Part shown: one piece after another, positions 53,195 to 63,334 of the stretch
Layout: the number at the start of each line of letters is the position of its first letter
Numbering within the stretch: the first letter of the stretch is position 1
DNA from: Seribacter sp963934295
GTDB taxonomy: Bacteria; Verrucomicrobiota; Verrucomicrobiia; Opitutales; Seribacteraceae
DNA: 64,000 bases
Assembly (NCBI GenBank): GCA_963934295.1
Contig: CAWVXY010000012.1
Coordinates: forward strand, 1-64,000
Reading direction: 5' to 3'
The notes under the pieces: model-generated
What the model was told of the DNA's origin: nothing
Databases searched by the model: none
The model's input: the letters and a program-made list of their open reading frames with translations, nothing else
Position numbers and translations under genes: made by a program

Positions 53195-54466
53195 TCAGTA
53201 ACTAATGCTTTTACTAACTTGAAAAATACTACTTACAATTGAAATAGCAACAAGGGCAACCAGAGAAAACGCGAAGCCCAATGCTCCACCAGAAACTAAG
53301 GTCGTCATAGTTTTGATTTTTTTGGTCAGTTGTTCGCGAAAGGATTTACTACTATCCTCCATACTATTTCCTAAATTACCGGTTCTTTCCCCCACTTCTA
53401 GGATATCAAGTTGCATAAGGGGCATTAGTTTAAATTTTCTTAGGGCATCAGGAAGAGATTTCCCCTCGTTGACTAAAGCTCTGGCAGAACGAAATCTTGA
53501 TCTGATATAACTATTTCGAATAGTTTTTTCACATAATCGTAAATTTTCAGTTAATCCAATACCACTCCAAATTAAAGTAGAAAGCAAGCTCGCCAACTGG
53601 AACATTTCAGAAAGATAAAATATATGCCCAAAAAGAGGAAGTTTTAACATGGATTGATCAAATGCCAGCCCACCCTTTTCGGTCTTTTTCCATTGAATAA
53701 TTGCTCCCGATGAAATGAGTAGAGCAATTAAAACAAAGGGACCAACCGCCAACACCCAGTTCGATCCATTAATGAGAACCTTAGCCATTAAATTTAGTTC
53801 ACCTCCAAGCGAAGCGAGCATTTCTTCAATTTGAGGAAGAAGAAAAAAGAGAAAGAAAAGCACAACCCCAAATGCTATCAAACCAACAAAAAGGGGGTAA
53901 GCCATACTGCCCAAAACTTTAGATCTAATTTCTCTTTTTTCTTCAAGATGCGAAATTATCTTTTTAAGAATGGGTGAGACATTCCCAGTTGCCTCCCCCG
54001 CTTCAATAACAAAGCTGGAAGATTCGCTAAAATATTGAGGTAAATTTCTCATAGCTCTGGACAAGGTTTTCCCCTCAGCCAATTCTTTCCACAATACTCC
54101 GGCAATTTCCTTTTGCCCAGGATCAGATAATCTCTGATTCAATAATTTAACCGCATCTGCTACCGGCATACCGCTACTATGTAACTCTAACAAACGTTTC
54201 AAAAACTCTAAGCCAACCTTCTCACCTTTTCCACGAACTCCTTTTTTAGTTTCGCTTAAAATTTTCTGCTTCGATTTAAATAACTTTTTTTGTTTATTTT
54301 TATTCTTTTCTCCACTGCCACCACCAACCGGTTTTATCTGAAGGGGAGTAAGACCCTTTTGCCTAATTTTTGCACGGGCATCCTTAGCATCACTCGCACT
54401 AATTTCACCGGGTAATGTTTTCCCCTTTAAGTCAATTGAAACATAGCTAAATCGGGCCATCAGCAA
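53195..54466 (-). CDS. gspF: type II secretion platform protein GspF
   Basis: Inner-membrane platform protein, 423 residues. The N-terminal domain (FSYVSIDLKGKTLPGEISAS) is followed by a linker of about 60 residues rich in Lys, then two T2SSF domains with LLELHSSGMPVADAVKLLN and LLSTLIWSGIGLTENL. Three membrane helices are visible (around GLIAFGVVLFFLFFLLPQI, VGPFVLIALLISSGAI and SLVALVAISIVSSIFQV). It is the second GspF/PilC-type gene of the window and lies 9 bases after gspE. Confidence 0.92.
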   Translation of the reverse strand: MLMARFSYVSIDLKGKTLPGEISASDAKDARAKIRQKGLTPLQIKPVGGGSGEKNKNKQKKLFKSKQKILSETKKGVRGKGEKVGLEFLKRLLELHSSGMPVADAVKLLNQRLSDPGQKEIAGVLWKELAEGKTLSRAMRNLPQYFSESSSFVIEAGEATGNVSPILKKIISHLEEKREIRSKVLGSMAYPLFVGLIAFGVVLFFLFFLLPQIEEMLASLGGELNLMAKVLINGSNWVLAVGPFVLIALLISSGAIIQWKKTEKGGLAFDQSMLKLPLFGHIFYLSEMFQLASLLSTLIWSGIGLTENLRLCEKTIRNSYIRSRFRSARALVNEGKSLPDALRKFKLMPLMQLDILEVGERTGNLGNSMEDSSKSFREQLTKKIKTMTTLVSGGALGFAFSLVALVAISIVSSIFQVSKSISY

Positions 54467-54475
54467 ATTTGTGTT

Positions 54476-56278
54476 CTAAAGTCCTTCACTCAGAACTTCT
54501 TCTGTACTCTCTTCTCCAACAAAACCGTCAGCATATCGAATAACTTCTTCAATTGTAGTTAGTCCACGTTTTATTTGATTCCATCCACTTCCTTGTAATG
54601 TGCTCATTCCCTCTTCAAGAGCAACTTCTCGAATATCGGGAGCGGATGCGCTTTTTATAACCAAACTATGAATGGGATCACTCATTCGCATTAATTCAAA
54701 AATTCCAACTCGCCCACGATAACCAAGGTTTTGACACTGCGGACAACCTACCGCCTGTAATACCTTGTCTTTGTGAATTATTTCAGATTCATCGGTCTCA
54801 AGTAAGGCTAAAGAAGCAATAATCTCTCTCTCGGTCTTACTTGTTGGTTTTGCACATTCTTGGCAAAGCCTACGGACAAGGCGTTGGGCGATAACCATCT
54901 CCACGGATGAGGCGATTAAAAAAGGTTCGATCTCCATATCAATCAATCGGGTAATTGCACCGGGAGCATCATTTGTGTGAAGTGTACTGAGAACTAAGTG
55001 CCCCGTAAGTGAAGCCCGGATCGCAATATCTGCAGTCTCTCGATCCCGAATTTCACCAACCATAATTACATCGGGATCCTGGCGTAAAATTTCACGTAAT
55101 GCACTGGCAAAAGTAAATCCAATTTCTGAATTCACCTGGGTTTGATTAATTCCTGCAACTTCATATTCAACAGGATCCTCAACCGTCATTATTCGCCTTT
55201 CCGGTTTATGAATTCGACGGATAAAAGCAGTCAAAGAGGTTGATTTACCTGACCCGGTTGGCCCAGTAACCAAGACAATCCCATGCGGTTTTTCTAACAC
55301 AGAAACAATGTTTAGTTCATCATCATCCAAAAGCCCAAGTTCCCGCATCGATAATGGTTGCGATTTCTCGTTGAGTAGACGAAGACTAATACTTTCGCCA
55401 TATAAAGTGGGCAAGGTAGAGACTCGAATATCTAAATCGCTCTGTCCTTGAGAAAAAGTTATCCGTCCCCCCTGGGGTCTTCTTTTTTCGGAAATGTTAA
55501 TTCCGCTCATGATCTTTATTCGCGAGATAATCGCGTCCTGAAAACTTCGAAGATTATCCGGAACTCGAACCGGAACAAGTTGACCATCAATTCTGTATCG
55601 AATTTGAAGAGTATCTTTATGGGGTTCAAAATGAATATCTGTGGCCCGATCTACTATGGCTCGTTGTATTACTTCATTTACAAACCGAATAATAGCCGCA
55701 TTTTGATCCTCGAGATCATCCTGGGCTTCATCATCACTATCCTGCTCTAAATCACTCTCATCAAGACTATCCGCACCAATGCCAAAATTCTCGGTAATCG
55801 CTCTGGAAATTTTTTCAGGTGAACCAAGACTCCATAATGGTTTTTTGCCCGAAACAGCAAAAACCCATCTGCTCATTATTTCGGAAGGAGGCCACGGTGT
55901 AACCAAGCATAACTTTTCATTCTCATTAATTGCCAAAGGCAAACAACAATAATTATGAATTAACCTCATCGGAAGAAGCTTGGTCGGATTTTCAGGCATT
56001 TCAAAATCCTCCTGATAGTCCATGTCGGTTTTATTACCGATCTCCAACATAATTTCCTCAACCGGTTTGGAATACTTCGAGGCAAGTAGCCGAGCACGAT
56101 CCTCTTTAGGCGCGTTTAATATATTAAGACGGTCTAAATCGGCCAAGTTCGGCCACCAATCCATTTTTTCATAATTTTGATTAAGATCAAAAGCTAAGGA
56201 TTTCGATTCATCCTGATCTTCTTTGCCAACCTCATTGTCAAGTTCAGTCTCTTCTATTCCATTTTTAAGATTCGACAT
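54476..56278 (-). CDS. gspE: type II secretion ATPase GspE
   Basis: A 600-residue ATPase, third GspE/PilB-type gene in the window. The N-domain is long and acidic. Walker A is GPTGSGKSTSL, then VEDPVEYEVAGINQ, DPDVIMVGEIRDRETA and STLHTNDAPGA. The zinc site is CQECAKP and GCPQCQNLGYRGR. Placement between gspC and gspF in the full operon marks it as the secretion motor, in contrast to the tandem pair at 7.7-11.1 kb. It starts two bases after gspC. Confidence 0.93.
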   Translation of the reverse strand: MSNLKNGIEETELDNEVGKEDQDESKSLAFDLNQNYEKMDWWPNLADLDRLNILNAPKEDRARLLASKYSKPVEEIMLEIGNKTDMDYQEDFEMPENPTKLLPMRLIHNYCCLPLAINENEKLCLVTPWPPSEIMSRWVFAVSGKKPLWSLGSPEKISRAITENFGIGADSLDESDLEQDSDDEAQDDLEDQNAAIIRFVNEVIQRAIVDRATDIHFEPHKDTLQIRYRIDGQLVPVRVPDNLRSFQDAIISRIKIMSGINISEKRRPQGGRITFSQGQSDLDIRVSTLPTLYGESISLRLLNEKSQPLSMRELGLLDDDELNIVSVLEKPHGIVLVTGPTGSGKSTSLTAFIRRIHKPERRIMTVEDPVEYEVAGINQTQVNSEIGFTFASALREILRQDPDVIMVGEIRDRETADIAIRASLTGHLVLSTLHTNDAPGAITRLIDMEIEPFLIASSVEMVIAQRLVRRLCQECAKPTSKTEREIIASLALLETDESEIIHKDKVLQAVGCPQCQNLGYRGRVGIFELMRMSDPIHSLVIKSASAPDIREVALEEGMSTLQGSGWNQIKRGLTTIEEVIRYADGFVGEESTEEVLSEGL

Positions 56279-56280
56279 TC

Positions 56281-56808
56281 TTATTTTCGTTTCGGCAGGT
56301 TTACGCGTGGTGGAATAGTAATGGCACGAGGTCTATTTCCTGGAAAATTAGATGCTCGGTTTGGTGGGGCAACCTTGGGCGCTTGAGCTGTTTTTTTGAC
56401 AGGTTGACCACTTGGAACGGGAAGTACTGCATTGCTCGCATTCTTTAAGGTTAACGAAATCCCCCCTTTTAATTTCAACTCCTCGGTATCTGGATTAAAA
56501 CCTTCAATCTCCACTTTCCCATCATCAAAACTTTCCCCAATCTTGAGCCAAGCACCCCGATTAAGGCCACGATCAAAAAGGCTAAAGTGCCACTCATCTC
56601 GAAACTTAAAAATTCCACGAAGTTCAATATTTGGATTAATTGATTTAGGTGCTGGTGGCGGAGGAGCAGGACGAATTATAGCGGGTGGTTTCGCCTGCCT
56701 TGAGCCCGGACGCTCAAAAGGATTAATTTTCTGGGAATATAGCCCCAAATTCAAAAAGCCAAAAAGGAAGGCTAATACCAAAAATACATTTTTACTTCGA
56801 CTTAACAT
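56281..56808 (-). CDS. gspC: GspC-like inner-membrane/periplasmic linker protein
   Basis: A 175-residue protein with an N-terminal hydrophobic segment (MLSRSKNVFLVLAFLFGFL), a Pro-rich linker, and a small beta-domain: IELRGIFKFRDEWHFSLFD then AWLKIGESFDDGKVEIEGF. That resembles the HR domain of GspC/PilP, which touches the secretin N0 domain. No PDZ or coiled-coil part follows; the tail is Pro/Arg-rich. Position directly after gspD supports the call, but the family match is by pattern only. Confidence 0.65.
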   Translation of the reverse strand: MLSRSKNVFLVLAFLFGFLNLGLYSQKINPFERPGSRQAKPPAIIRPAPPPPAPKSINPNIELRGIFKFRDEWHFSLFDRGLNRGAWLKIGESFDDGKVEIEGFNPDTEELKLKGGISLTLKNASNAVLPVPSGQPVKKTAQAPKVAPPNRASNFPGNRPRAITIPPRVNLPKRK

Positions 56809-56812
56809 ATTG

Positions 56813-59194
56813 TTAGAAACTTGGCTTATTTGCTGGAGTATCCTGATCGGATGAAGTGTTGTTTTGAGTCCCGTCTAAATTGGGCATTCCTAAAATACGA
56901 CCGGATGGTGAGCGAAATTTAGGTGCGTAATCTCCATCTATTCTATCATCAATGGATTGAATATTCCTCTGGGTATTATCAGTACCTGCATTCATAATGG
57001 TAGGTTTGAGGAAAATAAGCAGTTCGGTTGGAGTATACTTGATTGTTTTAGGACGAAAAAACTTTTCACCTAAATAAGGAATATCGCTCAATAAATTATA
57101 TTTTGATTCCGTAGAATCAACTTGAACCTCCTGTAACCCACCCAACACAATAATCTCTTCATTCCTAATGGTTACAAATGACTTAGCCTCCCTAATTTTT
57201 TTTGCGGGTAAAGATTGTCCTTGGTAAGTGTTACTTTGTGTTTCATCAAATTTTTCAGCCTTTACTTCAACTTCCATAAAAATAGAGCCTTTCGAAATTA
57301 TGGTTCCATTCTCATCAATTAAAGGTAGTCCAATCTTTGGTTTCTTTATTTCAAGCGAGGTTTTTGCGGTTATTTTCTCAGCATTTCCAGTGCTACTTGT
57401 GCCGTCAGTTGAAGTGTTTCCGTAATAAGTTGGAATAACAATATTTCTTTCGTCCTCGATCAATATATGAACCTCAGGGGCATTATGGGAAACCATAAGA
57501 GAGGGTGTCGAAAAAATCCTCACATCATTTCGTTCAGAAGATAGGGCAAATATTTGATCCCACCGAATTCCCGTTAATTCCCAGTCCTCCATCTGAAAAG
57601 GGATTGCAGAATTTAAACCAGGGATACCCATTATCCCCTGTAAACTGTTACTTTCTACGGGCACTTGCCTTGTTGCGGTTTCTCCTCCCGGTAAAGTAAC
57701 GGACTCACTGGCCGTAGTGGCTTCTCCAAATAACCCTTCCCCTTTTTCACCCCTGGAATATTTAGACCACTCTAGACTACTAAACAGAGCATCGATTCCA
57801 CGTTGGTTTTGCTCAGTTAAATCAACCATTACAAATATTGTGTCAATCCGAGCAAGCGGAAGCGGTTGATCCAAGGATTCAATCATTCTACCAATTTCTA
57901 CGATATCAGCTTTGGTTCCATAAACTAAGATTGCATTGCTCCTCTCATCGGCAGAAATAGTGATAAAATCGCTAAATTCATGCGAACCATCCCCTCCATC
58001 GTTAGCATTTCCTGCAGCACTTGCCTGATTGGATGTTGGAGCAACTTTGCCACCTGGAGTGGGACTCGGAGGGGGAGCATTGGTTTTGGTTGCGGTTGGT
58101 CGTACATTCTTTCCACCTTGGACCTGCTGCTTAATCCTTTGTTGATTTTTAATAACTTCATCTAAAATGGACTGAATATCTTTCGACTCAGCATGCTGAA
58201 GTTTAAAAAGTTTACTCGTTGTTTTCATTTTTACCGGTGCATCGAGCGTTTCCAAAATAAATTTAATCGTATCTAAATTTTCTTTTCTCGTAACTACGAT
58301 GAGCTTTCCTGTTCGCTCGTCTGATTCAACTTGAGTGGTTCCACCCAAAAATGACTTAAAACTTCCTTCAATCATTGACTTTAATTTACCTTCCAATTCA
58401 CGTGCCCCTGCATGCAACGTATCATGAATGTAAAAATCTGTCCCAAGGTCTTCCTTGCGAATGGGACGATCAATCGAAAGTAATAATTTTTCCATCCTCT
58501 GCAGATTAAGGAGAGAATCCGTGGCCAAAATACTATTTGCTTTTTCAAAGACCAATAAAGTGCCCACATTCGGAGTAGAAAAAGGATTTAATTGTTCGCG
58601 CACCTCAACTGCAGGAGCATATTCTAAATGAAACATCTTCACATAGATTCTTTGGCTTGGTTTAATTAAAGAAGCTGGTCCATCCAACCAAATGGGAACA
58701 TGCACATTCATTCCTGCAGCTGGAACCGCCTTATAAAATCGATCGTCGATCTTGGTTACCCCCACGCCATTCATCGCAAGCAAACTATCGAGAGCAAGCA
58801 AAGTCTCTCTTTTGGTAAGAACGCTAAAACTGTCAAAATTAACTTTTATTTGAGGTAGATTTTGAGGACGTAAAATATATTTCCCCGTAAGTAACTGAAT
58901 CATTTCCAAAATCATATTTGTATCCTGATCCCGTAGACGAAGTCTCTCCAAAGGTTCATCTAACCCATCGACCATGGAGAGTTCTACCGGATCTGATAAT
59001 GCACCCATGCCAAAGCTCAAGTCATCAAAGTCCGTGCCCACCTCTGGGATAATTTGCTCACCTGCAGGAGGACTAGGTAGACCAGGCACTTCGCCAGCTG
59101 GAACTTGGCTAAACAAATGGACATGAAATCCAATAAAAAATAAAGCCGCAAGCAGACTTATATTGAAATTTCGAAAATATGGAATGGGTCTCAT
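56813..59194 (-). CDS. gspD: type II secretion secretin GspD
   Basis: The outer-membrane channel, about 793 residues. A signal peptide (YFRNFNISLLAALFFIGFHV) is followed by the N0 domain (ILRPQNLPQIKVNFDSFSV) and N1-N3 domains. In them are KMFHLEYAPAVEVREQLN and SKLFKLQHAESKDIQSILD, with a Gly/Pro/Ala-rich insert around 380-430. The secretin domain comes next, with FSTPSLMVSHNAPEVHILIEDE, FVTIRNEEIIVLGGLQ and ELLIFLKPTIM. The ATG at 59194 is preferred over an upstream TTG. No pilotin gene is evident. It sits between gspM and gspC, an unusual place for gspD. Confidence 0.93.
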   Translation of the reverse strand: MRPIPYFRNFNISLLAALFFIGFHVHLFSQVPAGEVPGLPSPPAGEQIIPEVGTDFDDLSFGMGALSDPVELSMVDGLDEPLERLRLRDQDTNMILEMIQLLTGKYILRPQNLPQIKVNFDSFSVLTKRETLLALDSLLAMNGVGVTKIDDRFYKAVPAAGMNVHVPIWLDGPASLIKPSQRIYVKMFHLEYAPAVEVREQLNPFSTPNVGTLLVFEKANSILATDSLLNLQRMEKLLLSIDRPIRKEDLGTDFYIHDTLHAGARELEGKLKSMIEGSFKSFLGGTTQVESDERTGKLIVVTRKENLDTIKFILETLDAPVKMKTTSKLFKLQHAESKDIQSILDEVIKNQQRIKQQVQGGKNVRPTATKTNAPPPSPTPGGKVAPTSNQASAAGNANDGGDGSHEFSDFITISADERSNAILVYGTKADIVEIGRMIESLDQPLPLARIDTIFVMVDLTEQNQRGIDALFSSLEWSKYSRGEKGEGLFGEATTASESVTLPGGETATRQVPVESNSLQGIMGIPGLNSAIPFQMEDWELTGIRWDQIFALSSERNDVRIFSTPSLMVSHNAPEVHILIEDERNIVIPTYYGNTSTDGTSSTGNAEKITAKTSLEIKKPKIGLPLIDENGTIISKGSIFMEVEVKAEKFDETQSNTYQGQSLPAKKIREAKSFVTIRNEEIIVLGGLQEVQVDSTESKYNLLSDIPYLGEKFFRPKTIKYTPTELLIFLKPTIMNAGTDNTQRNIQSIDDRIDGDYAPKFRSPSGRILGMPNLDGTQNNTSSDQDTPANKPSF

Positions 59195-59212
59195 AATAAA
59201 TGGATTCAAGTT

Positions 59213-59761
59213 TTATTGATTCACGAACTCAACCGAACTGACCTCAAAAGTTGCGTCATAAGTTGTCGGATCATAAGGGCGTGATTTAGGAGGGTAATTT
59301 GGTTCAATCTTTACCTCACTTAAGAACATGTAGGGGCTTTCCTGACGAATTAAATCGGCAAATTCATTCACATTTTCATAAGTAGCCCGGTCAAATTTTA
59401 TTCTTACCTTATGCTGCGAATACCTTTCCCTCTCATCAGTTTCCAATTCCCGGTAGTCCCTTTGAGGAAAAACTTTATCTGCTAAGGAGGATGCCCGGTT
59501 ACTCAAGTTCTTTTTATCGTAACTCTTGTTAGCCTGCTCTAATTTCTGAGCCTCCAAGGCTCGATCGATCGTAGGTTTTAAACTAATGATTGTTTCGTGA
59601 CCCATGATCTGCTGCACCGTTAAATCCCATTCCTGATAAATGGAAACGCCGGCTTGAAAAAACTTGAAGAAAGAAACCAATACAACTACCCACAACGAAA
59701 TGAGCAATAATATCTGCTCACGATCGTTTAATTTAAAAAAGAGTTTCTTAAATGCACTCAT
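59213..59761 (-). CDS. gspM: GspM-like membrane protein
   Basis: A 182-residue inner-membrane protein with one N-terminal helix (ILLLISLWVVVLVSFFKFF), a coiled segment and a small periplasmic alpha/beta domain (YSQHKVRIKFDRATYENVNEF). This plan and the ATGA overlap with the GspL-like gene match GspM, which pairs with GspL. Sequence similarity in the GspM family is low, so the name rests mainly on context. Confidence 0.72.
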   Translation of the reverse strand: MSAFKKLFFKLNDREQILLLISLWVVVLVSFFKFFQAGVSIYQEWDLTVQQIMGHETIISLKPTIDRALEAQKLEQANKSYDKKNLSNRASSLADKVFPQRDYRELETDERERYSQHKVRIKFDRATYENVNEFADLIRQESPYMFLSEVKIEPNYPPKSRPYDPTTYDATFEVSSVEFVNQ

Positions 59762-61020
59762 CCTTTTTTATAAACTCCGTTTGTTTGGATAAGTTTTGGT
59801 AAAAACGCCGATTTGGATGAATCTTCCTCAATTAATTCAAACTCTATGTCAAATGTTGTCTTTCCGCCACCACTTTTAATTTCGCGTTTTTCCTCCCCTG
59901 ACCGCCCTATTCTAATATTACCCACCTTATTTTTTTCCAAGCTCTCAATAAAAGTATTAATGGCTTCAATCGTCTTTCCCTCCCCTTCCAATCTAACTTC
60001 ATTTCTACTTTCAAAATGAGCCATAGAAAACCAAAGATTCGGATTATCTCCGGAACCGCCACGATGAACTGCAACTCGGATTAAAGCTCCAAAAGGATCT
60101 ATGCCGCCAAGTTTATTCTGCCGGAGCTTTTCCAGTAACTTCTGAGACTCTATGACTAAGGGCACTTCCTCTGCCATTCTCTGACTCAAAACTTTACGAT
60201 CTTCTAGCTTCACTCCCATGATCTTGATCCCCGCAAAAGCCAAAAGCATAGCCGCCATCCCAACACTCCAAACCAAGATCCCCTTCCAACGGGCCCGTGC
60301 TTGATTCCGTCTTTTTTGCTCAAACTCCTTAAACTCACGCTGGCGCAAATCACTGGACCATAATTCATCGGCAGCGAGAAGGACTTCCTGATCTAATGAC
60401 AACCCCGAGTCCTTTCCATCCAACCACTCATGCTCAAACCTAAAAAATCCATCTTTGGTTCTCTCCACATCCCGGGCAACTAAGATATCTTTGGCAATTT
60501 GATAATTTTCCAAATCAAAAAGGGACAGAAGTTTACCCCTGGCATCTTCAACCGATTCGTCTCCCTCATCTTCATCCAAGGGAATGGAAAACAGTAAATC
60601 CGGAACAGATGAATCTTCCGGAAAAGATGCCGCCGTCAAGGTATCTTCAAAAAGCAAAAATGCAATGGTAGGTTCCGGATACTCCATCCCCAGCAATGAG
60701 ATGAATGATGGAAATACCCGACGAAAGATTTCAAGGTTCTGCCAACCCATCTGGCGAAGTTTCGCCAAGGGTGTGGCAAAAATAAACATTCTTCGCAATT
60801 CTTCATCTGTTTGATACCCCCATGCTAATTGATCAATAGGATAGGGAGAAAGCCCCCCTTCATTCAAAACAAACTCAGCAAAGTCTTGATATTTATTAGC
60901 TTTTAGAGAAAGCGGGAGTGAAATTGAATCACAAAAAAAGTGCTCACCAGGAATTCTAAGGGTGATTTCTCTAAGTTCTCCAATAGGCAACTCAGGTGAT
61001 TTTTCAGGGGTATCCGCCAT
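59758..61020 (-). CDS. gspL: GspL-like assembly platform protein
   Basis: A 420-residue protein with a cytoplasmic N-terminal part of about 240 residues, resembling the actin-like GspL/PilM fold (LREITLRIPGEHFFCDSISL), a membrane helix near 245-268 (ILVWSVGMAAMLLAFAGIKI) and a periplasmic ferredoxin-like domain (NLWFSMAHFESRNEVRLEGE). It binds GspE and GspM. The order gspK-gspL-gspM and the four-base overlap with gspM support the call. Confidence 0.77.
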   Translation of the reverse strand: MADTPEKSPELPIGELREITLRIPGEHFFCDSISLPLSLKANKYQDFAEFVLNEGGLSPYPIDQLAWGYQTDEELRRMFIFATPLAKLRQMGWQNLEIFRRVFPSFISLLGMEYPEPTIAFLLFEDTLTAASFPEDSSVPDLLFSIPLDEDEGDESVEDARGKLLSLFDLENYQIAKDILVARDVERTKDGFFRFEHEWLDGKDSGLSLDQEVLLAADELWSSDLRQREFKEFEQKRRNQARARWKGILVWSVGMAAMLLAFAGIKIMGVKLEDRKVLSQRMAEEVPLVIESQKLLEKLRQNKLGGIDPFGALIRVAVHRGGSGDNPNLWFSMAHFESRNEVRLEGEGKTIEAINTFIESLEKNKVGNIRIGRSGEEKREIKSGGGKTTFDIEFELIEEDSSKSAFLPKLIQTNGVYKKG

Positions 61021-61056
61021 AAAAATGGTTGTTCAAAACTAGCGCTAAAAACATCT

Positions 61057-62130
61057 TCAGTCGACCAAATTCTCGTTTTCTCGGATTGATAGAATTCTAA
61101 ATGGATATCGTATCTTTGTATTTTGCTGACTTCTTGGTTTTTGAACTTTTCCCTTTCCGGATTTGGGAGGAGCCTGCATTGCGTTACCACTTCCAAGAAT
61201 TGCGTGTAATTGAAAATTTGCCTTTCCTTTGCTCACCTTCACGAGAACGCGAAAAACAGTAGCAGAAGTACTCGTGCTAATGGATCGATTATTTCTCATT
61301 TGAGCAAGCTTGGGATCATTCATATTTTTAAAAAATGGATCCCCTGAAGACCCTGATGGACCGGTAAGAATTTCATCGTAAAGACTGTCATCATCACCAC
61401 ATAAAAATTTAACTAAGTAAGAGGAAGCCGTATTAATGTTAACCGGGCCGTTATGAAAAAATGAAAAACTATCACGAAAATTCTTCATGTGAATGGTTTC
61501 GCTACCTGATTCTGAATAAAATAAACCTGATTCTTCGGGCTCATCAGAATCATATGCAAACCCCTTTACCATTCGAAATTCTTCAAAACTCTCTATCTTT
61601 TTACCGGGTGTAAAATATGGAAATTCTAAATCTTCATAAAAATCATCTTCTGCTCCCTCGTCTCTTTCCTCATCATCGGCATCCTGCCAATCCATTAAGG
61701 AATCATAAAAGGGCTGTCCATCGTCTTCATTAACCAAAGAATCTTCTTCTGCCCGCATAATTGAGAATAGAGAAACCAAATCTTTTTCCGAGATGGCAGA
61801 TATGGGAACTTTCCCCGATTCATCAATCAAAGAGATAGACCACTGTACTCGAGAATCTAGAGGAGTAATTTCCGCATAACTCAAAGGATCCCCCCACCCT
61901 TGCGAAGGTGCGTAAAGCGTCCTCTCAATCATCATAAATTCATTCAAGGCACCAACGGCGACATCCAATGCGGAATATGCATGCATTCTCAAATCATCCC
62001 GCCTGTGAAATTGACTTACGTGGCGTAGTTCCTGAACGGTCTCCTGCATCAAACGCATACATAAAACAGAAAGCAATACAATCAATGCTAGAATAAACAC
62101 TAATATTGAACCTTTATTTTTACCTACCAT
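61057..62130 (-). CDS. gspK: minor pseudopilin GspK
   Basis: The tip pseudopilin, 357 residues, largest of the class. The prepilin leader and helix are MVGKNKG then SILVFILALIVLLSVLCM; like other GspK proteins it lacks Glu at mature position 5. The inserted domain is acidic (QDADDEERDEGAEDDFYE, a possible calcium-binding loop) and GPVNINTASSYLVKFL is the helix-hairpin-like motif. The start overlaps the gspJ stop by one base. Confidence 0.87.
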   Translation of the reverse strand: MVGKNKGSILVFILALIVLLSVLCMRLMQETVQELRHVSQFHRRDDLRMHAYSALDVAVGALNEFMMIERTLYAPSQGWGDPLSYAEITPLDSRVQWSISLIDESGKVPISAISEKDLVSLFSIMRAEEDSLVNEDDGQPFYDSLMDWQDADDEERDEGAEDDFYEDLEFPYFTPGKKIESFEEFRMVKGFAYDSDEPEESGLFYSESGSETIHMKNFRDSFSFFHNGPVNINTASSYLVKFLCGDDDSLYDEILTGPSGSSGDPFFKNMNDPKLAQMRNNRSISTSTSATVFRVLVKVSKGKANFQLHAILGSGNAMQAPPKSGKGKVQKPRSQQNTKIRYPFRILSIRENENLVD

Positions 62131-62843
62131 TAATAGGGCTCCTCCTCTATTCCACTAGGTGCAATCCTCTTGATAGGAATAGTAATTGTACGCTCAAGGT
62201 TTTCCTCATCCCATTTAAAAACAAGTTTTACAAAAGCGGGAATTCGATATTTCCCCGATTGAATATTTTCCTCCAAATCGTCCAAAATCTCCCATTCTTT
62301 GATATCATCAGGGCTGGCATCTTCCTCTCCATAATAACAGTAAAAAACCTGACTACAGAATGGACTGATCAGGGTTTTAAAAAGATCATCTTCATCCTCA
62401 GGTTCAAGCCTGCCTTCATCATTCTTCTCCAATTCCTGAAGTTCGGAAAACCATAAAAAACTTAATCCATCGCCCTCATCGAATTGAAAATAACAATGCA
62501 CACGACCGGCAGGTCCACCTGGCCAAACCAAAAGAGGCGGTGCTTCTCTCATATAAAAATGAATCAAGGGATCTTCCGAGTCAGAATACCCCACCGGTCT
62601 TTGCAGATCTATAGCCTGGTCCCCTGAACGATTTAAAACAGGCAATGTTGCCTCCTCTAAAACAGCGGTCAAAAAATGAGCAACACCGTTGACATGGGCA
62701 TCAAAAGCATCTCGGGTGGCAGGCCTTTCAGCCCAGGCACGGGAAATAGTAATCAAAAGGGATGTTGCCGCGGTCAAAACTAACCCGCCGATAGCCAAAG
62801 CAAGAAGAACCTCGATCATGGAAAAACCCTTTATTTTTCTCAC
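62130..62843 (-). CDS. gspJ: minor pseudopilin GspJ
   Basis: A 237-residue pseudopilin. The leader MRKIKG is followed by FSMIEVLLALAIGGLVLTAA with the conserved Glu5. The globular part contains EEDEDDLFKTLISP-type acidic loops and an all-beta ending typical of GspJ. It overlaps gspI by four bases and gspK by one, so the genes are translationally coupled. Confidence 0.8.
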   Translation of the reverse strand: MRKIKGFSMIEVLLALAIGGLVLTAATSLLITISRAWAERPATRDAFDAHVNGVAHFLTAVLEEATLPVLNRSGDQAIDLQRPVGYSDSEDPLIHFYMREAPPLLVWPGGPAGRVHCYFQFDEGDGLSFLWFSELQELEKNDEGRLEPEDEDDLFKTLISPFCSQVFYCYYGEEDASPDDIKEWEILDDLEENIQSGKYRIPAFVKLVFKWDEENLERTITIPIKRIAPSGIEEEPY

Positions 62844-63334
62844 TGCCGCCTCCTTTCTTCCTGAATTTCCCTAATTTTATCTCTTTTGTCTTCCAACAAA
62901 CGGGTTCTCTCACTTGAAAAATCCCCATTTTTACCCCAAGTGGGTCGAAAAAGATACATTTTAGAAATGCGTTCCCCACCCTCAATACCGAGTTCATCAT
63001 TACCTTCATATTCAAGAATAAGCGTAACATGATAAACATCTAAAATATCAGACATCTCGACTTCAGTCTCCCACCTCACCTCCCCCATAGACAAGGATTG
63101 TATATCTCCCCCGTCTTTTATTTTTTCATAATCCGATTCCTTAAAAATCTCGCCGCGCACCCATAGTAAATCCTGCTCCATTTCCCTCGTATCCTTCATT
63201 ACACGGATTGTACGAGCAGCAATAAATGCACCATCAACCAGGTAAACGGCAGATAAGCCAAACAAAGCCAATGCGATTAAAACTTCAATCAACATAAACC
63301 CGCGACCTCGAGTTATTTGTGCGTGCAATCTCAT
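62840..63334 (-). CDS. gspI: minor pseudopilin GspI
   Basis: A 164-residue pseudopilin. The prepilin site is GRG then FMLIEVLIALALFGLSAVYL with Glu5. The small globular domain has EMEQDLLWVRGEIFKESDYE and a C-terminal basic tail. It lies between gspH and gspJ with one- and four-base overlaps. Assignment to GspI relative to other minor pseudopilins depends on the order. Confidence 0.75.
   Translation of the reverse strand: MRLHAQITRGRGFMLIEVLIALALFGLSAVYLVDGAFIAARTIRVMKDTREMEQDLLWVRGEIFKESDYEKIKDGGDIQSLSMGEVRWETEVEMSDILDVYHVTLILEYEGNDELGIEGGERISKMYLFRPTWGKNGDFSSERTRLLEDKRDKIREIQEERRRQ

Noticed and set aside
58020..58140. Repeat-like Gly/Pro/Ala-rich stretch in gspD
   Set aside because: It is an in-frame linker within the secretin between N-domains, not a DNA repeat element.
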